64,000 nt of DNA from Gigaspora margarita. Its lineage: Eukaryota; Glomeromycota; Glomeromycetes; Diversisporales; Gigasporaceae. A model generated the notes under the pieces. The model searched no databases and was not told the DNA's origin. It saw only the letters and a program-made list of their open reading frames with translations. The stretch covers positions 180,104-244,103 of the forward strand of contig WTPW01000413.1 in NCBI GenBank assembly GCA_009809945.1, in the 5' to 3' direction. Each line of letters opens with the position of its first letter. Position 1 is the stretch's first letter. A program made the position numbers and the translations under genes. Positions 59,120 through 64,000 of the stretch are shown piece after piece.

Positions 59120-59205
59120 TACACTGAGATATCACTAAAAAATGATTGGCCAACTATAAATTTTATAGAGTTAGCCAATCATTTTTTAGCAATATTTTAG
59201 TGTAC
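59120..59205. mobile_element. small palindromic insertion
   Basis: CTAAAAAATGATTGGCCAAC and GTTAGCCAATCATTTTTTAG pair, with looser outer pairing (ACACTGAGATAT / ATTTTAGTGT). It sits at the inner edge of the right arm of the outer element. Confidence 0.65.
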
Positions 59206-59465
59206 ACTGGGCTGATTTGAATAATCTAACTACAATTAGATGTGTCTCAGTGAGATCTACAATTTTCAGTTAGTTCATATGAGCTGTTAACTTAATAAAA
59301 AAATACTTTTCATTGCACCGACGTCAGATTCTAGCATATAATAAAAGTTTATATTGTACTTATCCCCAAAATTTACTATTGTTCCAATATAGTAATAATG
59401 CTGATCTCATCTGAATCATCAATTAAAAATTTTACTTTGCTATAAATTTGTACAATATTTGATAT

Positions 59466-59892
59466 AGTTTTGATATATATTATAAATCTCATTATATATA
59501 TACATTATAAGAGACTAAAATAAACTCTGCATATAAGTATCACAACTATATACTAGTAAGACTAACTAAATTTAACTAAATTACTCTAATAATAGTAAGA
59601 CTTTGATTGAGGTATAGAATAAACTAGTTTTGAGTAACTAGAGTCAAATAGAGCTTATTAGAAAGTTTATATAGTACAGATCAAAGCAAATTTTTTAAAA
59701 ATCAATTATTAAAACTTTGTAAAAATCCATGATCATACTGGTAGTTATCAAAGAAAAAAATTCTGCAGAATTGTATATTTTTAAAAATTTTTACAGATTT
59801 CAGCAAATTTTGATATATCATATTATGCAAGTAAAAAAAAAAAATCAAAAGCAAATAAAAATAAAATACTAATATGCTTATCTAAATATTAA
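59466..59892. repeat. dispersed repeat, copy of the 50700-51000 sequence
   Basis: The part to about 59640 is the inverse of 50700-50940. The rest is AT-rich with no gene. Confidence 0.5.
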
Positions 59893-59900
59893 ATGCTACT

Positions 59901-60196
59901 AGGACCCTGAACATTTCTCATATAGATCATAACTAGATTTTGGCCAATTTTGGTCCAATTTCTGAAAATAATAAAATTCATTTTTTTAAATAACTTTTGA
60001 TCTATTGATTAGAATTGAATGAACTTTTTTTGTTAAATGCACTTTACTAAAAACTTCATTTTTTTAAAAAAAGTTTATTCAAATTGGACTACTAGATGCC
60101 AATATAATTGCCAAATACTGTTTTTTTGCTTTTTAAATTTTAGGGATTTTGCTAAAAAAATAAAGTATGATCTCTATACTAAATATCTGGGGTCCT
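59901..60196 (+). mobile_element. hAT-like MITE, AGGACCC family (296 bp)
   Basis: Ends AGGACCCTGAACATTT and AAATATCTGGGGTCCT. Flanking 8-mers ATGCTACT (59893-59900) and ATACTACT (60197-60204) match at 7 of 8. Full-length inverse of 2877-3164. Confidence 0.88.
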
Positions 60197-60204
60197 ATAC
60201 TACT

Positions 60205-61170
60205 AGTAACTAAATATTCATGTATTAAAAAATATATTCAAATATTTATATATATTTTAACAATATAATTAATAATTTTTTATTAAATTTATAATAATAA
60301 TAAAATAAATAAAAATAAATAAATAAAAAGTAAATAAAAAATGCTAGCTAAATTTTTATATATTAAAAGGATATATTCGAATATTTATATATATTTTAAC
60401 AAAATTATTAATAATTTTTGATTTCTCATATAGAATTGGTTTTTTGACAATAATAAAAATCTAGTAGAGTGTTTTGTCTAACCCATAATGAAGTAACAGC
60501 TCTAATACCAAAGCACAATAAAATAGCTCCAATATCAAAAGAAACAAGTACTATAACAAAATAGCAGCTCTAATATTAAAAGGATTGAAAAATCAAAATG
60601 AAATAGTTCTAATCCTAAAAAAAAAAGAAATATCCACAAAAAAAAAAATAAAAAGACAAAATATTCATGCTAAATCATAGCTCTAGCAATATTAACCTGC
60701 AAATAAAAGTTCTAGCCAAAGAAAAAAAGTGTTAGCTAGTTGAAAACAAAAAAAAGCAACAAGTTTATATTTTTTAAAAGATTGCTTGATTAACAAAAAG
60801 GTTCTAAGTAGTAATAAAACTCTAGGAATAGCAGTAATAACACTATAAAAAAATGAATCTACTACTTCAAGAATGATATTACCTTAATAACAGATCTAAT
60901 TAACTTAAAGAATAAAAAAATATTTAGTTAAAATATAAAAAAAAAGATAATTTGATATCTAATTAGTTTCAAACTTAGTTCCAATTTCAATTTTAATAAA
61001 GCAACTTGTAAAGAAAAATATATTTGTTGCAAAGAATAAATAAGTGAAAAAAAGTAAGTGCTAAAAGTACATACCATAAAGTACTTTAGCAACCTACCAA
61101 TAATAATAACAAAGCACTACAAAAAAAATAGTATTTTAAAATAAATTTGATCTAAAAAAAATTAAATATA
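60205..61170. repeat. A-rich degenerate repeats, no gene
   Basis: 60220-60300 is duplicated at 60345-60420 (ATTAAAA, ATATATTC, AATATTTATATATATTTTAA). From 60480 on, AGCTCTAATA/CAATATCAAAAG-like words are loosely repeated in A-rich text. Confidence 0.5.
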
Positions 61171-61901
61171 TAAGGAAGATGGGGGTATTATAGCAAATTA
61201 GATATTGTGACAAATCGTGATATCTCATGATTCTGTGATCAGAATTAAATAAAATTTATACCATTTGAATCTGCTTATCGAGAGGAATCGAATGGATAAA
61301 TTTTATTCGATCTAGGCTACTAAGTCATGAGATATCAAAGCTAATGCATTTTTTTATATTCGTTAACATATAATCAGCTTTGTGATTCAGTGGTTCAAAT
61401 TGAGTGATTTTTATATCAATCAATTCCTCTCGACGAGAGGAATCGATTGGTATAAGAATCACCCAATTCAGATTACTGGGTCATGAGATATTCATGATTA
61501 ACCCATTTCGATATATAGAATACTATAGTAAAAGTGCATTATGGCGAATCGTTGATATCTCTTGATTCCATGATCAGAATCCAATAATTTTTATATCATT
61601 AGAATCCTCTCATCGAGAAGAATTGAATGGTGTAAAAATCGTTGGATTCTGACTATAGAGTCACAAAATATCAATGATTCGCTACAATACCTCCTAATAC
61701 AAAAAAATCTATTTATTTTTAACGAAACTTTAAATTTGAATATCTTTAAATTTAATGACCAGAATCGAATAATTTTGGTATCAATTGATTTGGCTTAATG
61801 AGATGAATCAAATAATACTAAAATTATTTGACTCCAGCCAATAAATTATATGATATGACCAAAATATTGTTAACTTCACCATAATACCCCCATCTTCCTT
61901 A
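61171..61901. mobile_element. TIR element made of four tandem hairpins (731 bp)
   Basis: Ends TAAGGAAGATGGGGGTATTA and TAATACCCCCATCTTCCTTA. The interior is four units of about 150-170 bp, each itself a hairpin: a GATATCTCATGATTCTGTGA-like arm, CAGAATTNAATAATTTTTAT, a centre CCTCTCRTCGAGAGGAAT, then the inverse arms ending CATGAGATATCAATGATT. No target duplication or frame. Confidence 0.8.
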
Positions 61902-61941
61902 AATAAAAAAAATAATATAATAAATAAAAACGGGTTTACTA

Positions 61942-62283
61942 AAGTGCACCTATGGTATTAAACACCATGTTATACAAAACTATTAGAATAGCCAATCAAG
62001 ATTTAAGATTAGGTATAATATAAAATTTTGTTTTTTTGTTTATTTTTTAAAAAAACGTTCATAACTTAAAATTTTGCTTATAAAACCACCTTTGGGGATC
62101 TAATAAAAAAATTTCTTGCTAAATTTTGTAAATACTAATGCCTCTACTAAAATCCCAGGCCTTACTTTAATCCTAAAGTAATTAAATTTAATTTTTTGTT
62201 TTATAAAAGTTTATTTTTTTTGTTTTGTTATACAAATTTGCAAATCTAATTTACCTATGGTGTTCAATACTATAGGTGCACTT
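61942..62283. mobile_element. Tc1/mariner-type MITE (342 bp)
   Basis: Ends AAGTGCACCTATGGTATTAA and TTCAATACTATAGGTGCACTT with TA on both sides (61940-61941, 62284-62285). No frame. Confidence 0.85.
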
Positions 62284-62351
62284 TATAATAATTGAATAAA
62301 AAATAAATATATTAAATAAAAAAATAAATATAATAAATAAAAGGGTGCTTT

Positions 62352-63835
62352 TAGGCATCTCCTACAAGAGATATATCTCCCTGTGGGAGATATATCTTCC
62401 AACCAATCAAACTTATGAATATCATATAATACGCATTCTGAAGTACTACTTGTGCTGGGCATATTTGTACTACTTGGACCTTTATTTTACTAATCAACTT
62501 CAGACAAAAATTCATTTGCCTGATCAAATTCGATCGTGTACACAATAAAGCAAATAATGCATAACAAATAACAAATTAAAAAAAAAAAGACGAAGTGTAA
62601 AGAATCATGAAATTATATCAAATTTATTTAAAAAAAATATAATAGAAGCGTAAGGGCCGTGTCATTAATTACCTAATTATTTTTTATTAGAGGCCTACCT
62701 CCCCTTCCCCCTCTTTAATATAAATTTGGTCAGGTTCCTATATATAATTTTAACATTTTTTACCCCCTCCTTCCTAAAAAATCACCTGATTTTTGTCATT
62801 CCCCTAACAAATAATGACTGAATTTATTAATAGAAAAAAAATATATACAGTATAACGAAAAGCACTGCCGCAAACCCAAGAACAAACAACAAACAGACAC
62901 AATGAAATGTCAAAAGCACACTGAGGTCACACTAAAATGGTGACTTCAATAACTCTAGTAACAACAGCTCCAATAGCGAAATTATATCTGAAAGAAGAAA
63001 AGCATTAGTAAAAAAAAAACAAATTAATGGTCCCAAAATAAAAACATACTCGAAAACGGCAACTTCAATGGTTTTAATAATGCTACCCAATGGTGAAATC
63101 GCACCTGAAAAAAGAGAAAGTTAGTACTAAATATATATATAAAAAAAAACAATAGCTTCAAAACAAAAAACTTACCTGAATACAGTGATTCTAATACCTT
63201 AGTAATGACAGTTCCAACAGTGAAATCATACCTGAAAGAAGAAAAATACAACTTATAGAAAAAAAATAATGCCCAAAACAAAAACGTATCCAAAAATGAT
63301 GACCCTAATAGCTTCACTAATGCTAGCTCCAATAGTGAAATCGCACCTGAAAAAAGAGAAGCGTTAATACCTAAATAAAAAAAAAACAAGCAATGGCGAA
63401 ATCATGCCTGAAAGGAGAGAAATATATAAGAAAAAAAGAAACAAAAAAAACCAAAAATGAAAAACTTACCCGAAAATAGCGATTCCAGTAACAATGACTC
63501 CAACGGTGAAATCACACTTGGAAGAAAGAGAAATATATAAGAAAAAAAAAATTCCCAAGACGAAAAACTTACCCTCCAGTAATGACAACTCCAATGGCAA
63601 AATCAAAAAAAAGAAAAGCATACAATGACACTTGCAATGATACTTGAGACGACAACAGCGATAGCACCAATAGTGCAAAAATAAAAAAAGCAAAACAAAT
63701 AAACAAAAAAAAAATACAGAAAAGAAAACTCTACTTATTTATTATGCGGGGATGAACTGACTCTTGATCTGGTATCAGTACGCCAGGTGAGAGATATATC
63801 TCCCAGGGAGATATATTTCTTGCGGAAGATGCCTA
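62352..63835. mobile_element. TIR element enclosing a minisatellite (1.48 kb)
   Basis: Ends TAGGCATCTCCTACAAGAGA and TTTCTTGCGGAAGATGCCTA, followed by palindromic AGATATATCTCCC words. The interior (62930-63690) repeats a unit of about 110-130 bp with GACTTCAATAACTCTAGTAA, AGCTCCAATAGCGAAATTAT and CTGAAAGAAGAAA landmarks, about five to six times. Long minus-strand frames here come from the repeat and are hydrophobic low-complexity. Confidence 0.7.
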
Positions 63836-64000
63836 TAATTTCCTTATAATAAAAATAAATATAATATAAATATAATCAAAACAAACCAAAATTTGTTAAA
63901 TAAAATAAAATAAAAAAAATTGAATAAATAAAAAAAAATAAATATATAAAAAAACTGAAAAAATAAAAATTTAAATAAATATAAAAAAAATTCAAAAATA
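63836..64000. other. A-rich tail of the window
   Basis: Low-complexity AAATAAATA text. Nothing recognised. Confidence 0.5.

Larger units (their letters stand above)
57265..59460. mobile_element. outer inverted-repeat element, split by four insertions
   Basis: Left arm (57265-57338 plus 57681-57802) and right arm (about 59206-59460) pair: TAGAATCTGATGTTGG / CCGACGTCAGATTCTA, AATGAAAAGTATTTTTTATT, GCTCACTGAGATGCATCTAA / TTAGATGTGTCTCAGTGAGA, CATTCAAATCAG / CTGATTTGAAT. Arms are diverged. Inserted in it are 57339-57680, 57811-57912, 57921-59111 and 59120-59205. Confidence 0.7.

Noticed and set aside
62351-63693. Membrane protein genes on the minus strand
   Set aside because: The frames repeat with the 110-130-bp minisatellite unit and are leucine/phenylalanine-rich by composition only.

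Overview
This is an AT-rich (roughly three-quarters A+T) eukaryotic window with few genes and a very large load of repeats. Fungal-type short introns (about 65-120 nt, GT...AG), a protein-kinase cluster with a CxxC...CxxC leader, an HSPA12-type Hsp70-like gene, an intron-bearing small cysteine-rich secreted protein, Helitron remains and TTAGGG-like words together suggest an arbuscular mycorrhizal fungus of the Rhizophagus type. That identification is an inference from gene style, not from a database match.

Layout. 1-4,690: repeats, including a nested hAT-like MITE rich in GCATGCC words, foldback MITE copies, a second hAT-like MITE with an exact 8-bp target duplication, and a GC-richer tRNA-derived SINE with a 16-bp target duplication. 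4,690-9,880: a decayed Helitron on the minus strand (Rep and PIF1-like helicase). 10,000-22,200: non-autonomous inverted-repeat elements, several holding minisatellites. 22,277-26,490: the main gene island, with two tandem kinase genes (minus strand, the upstream one with a lost splice acceptor) and, head-to-head with them, a coiled-coil protein of unknown function (plus strand). 29,411-31,761: a seven-exon Hsp70-like gene with a 20-nt microexon and a TATA box. 31,800-44,900: repeats only. 44,936-45,860: a cysteine-rich secreted protein gene with repeated upstream sequence and two near-identical introns. 46,000-52,400: repeats, an integrase-type fossil and two unexplained GC-richer islands. 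52,441-54,867: a decayed DDE transposase gene (minus strand) with a MITE in one of its introns. 55,000-64,000: nested inverted-repeat elements.

How it fits together. The four host genes look independent: two signalling kinases, a chaperone-like ATPase, an unknown coiled-coil protein and a secreted candidate effector, with no shared pathway visible. The dominant biology is the mobile DNA. At least ten elements can be delimited to the base by 8-bp (hAT-like) or TA (Tc1/mariner-like) target duplications, none encodes a transposase, and many carry a family-specific short word iterated near their ends (GCATGCC, TTTCACTGACA, TTGACGAAAC, AAATGACC, GCCATAAT, TTTGAT, ATCGAT). Several are inserted into one another, so a relative order of insertion can be read directly.
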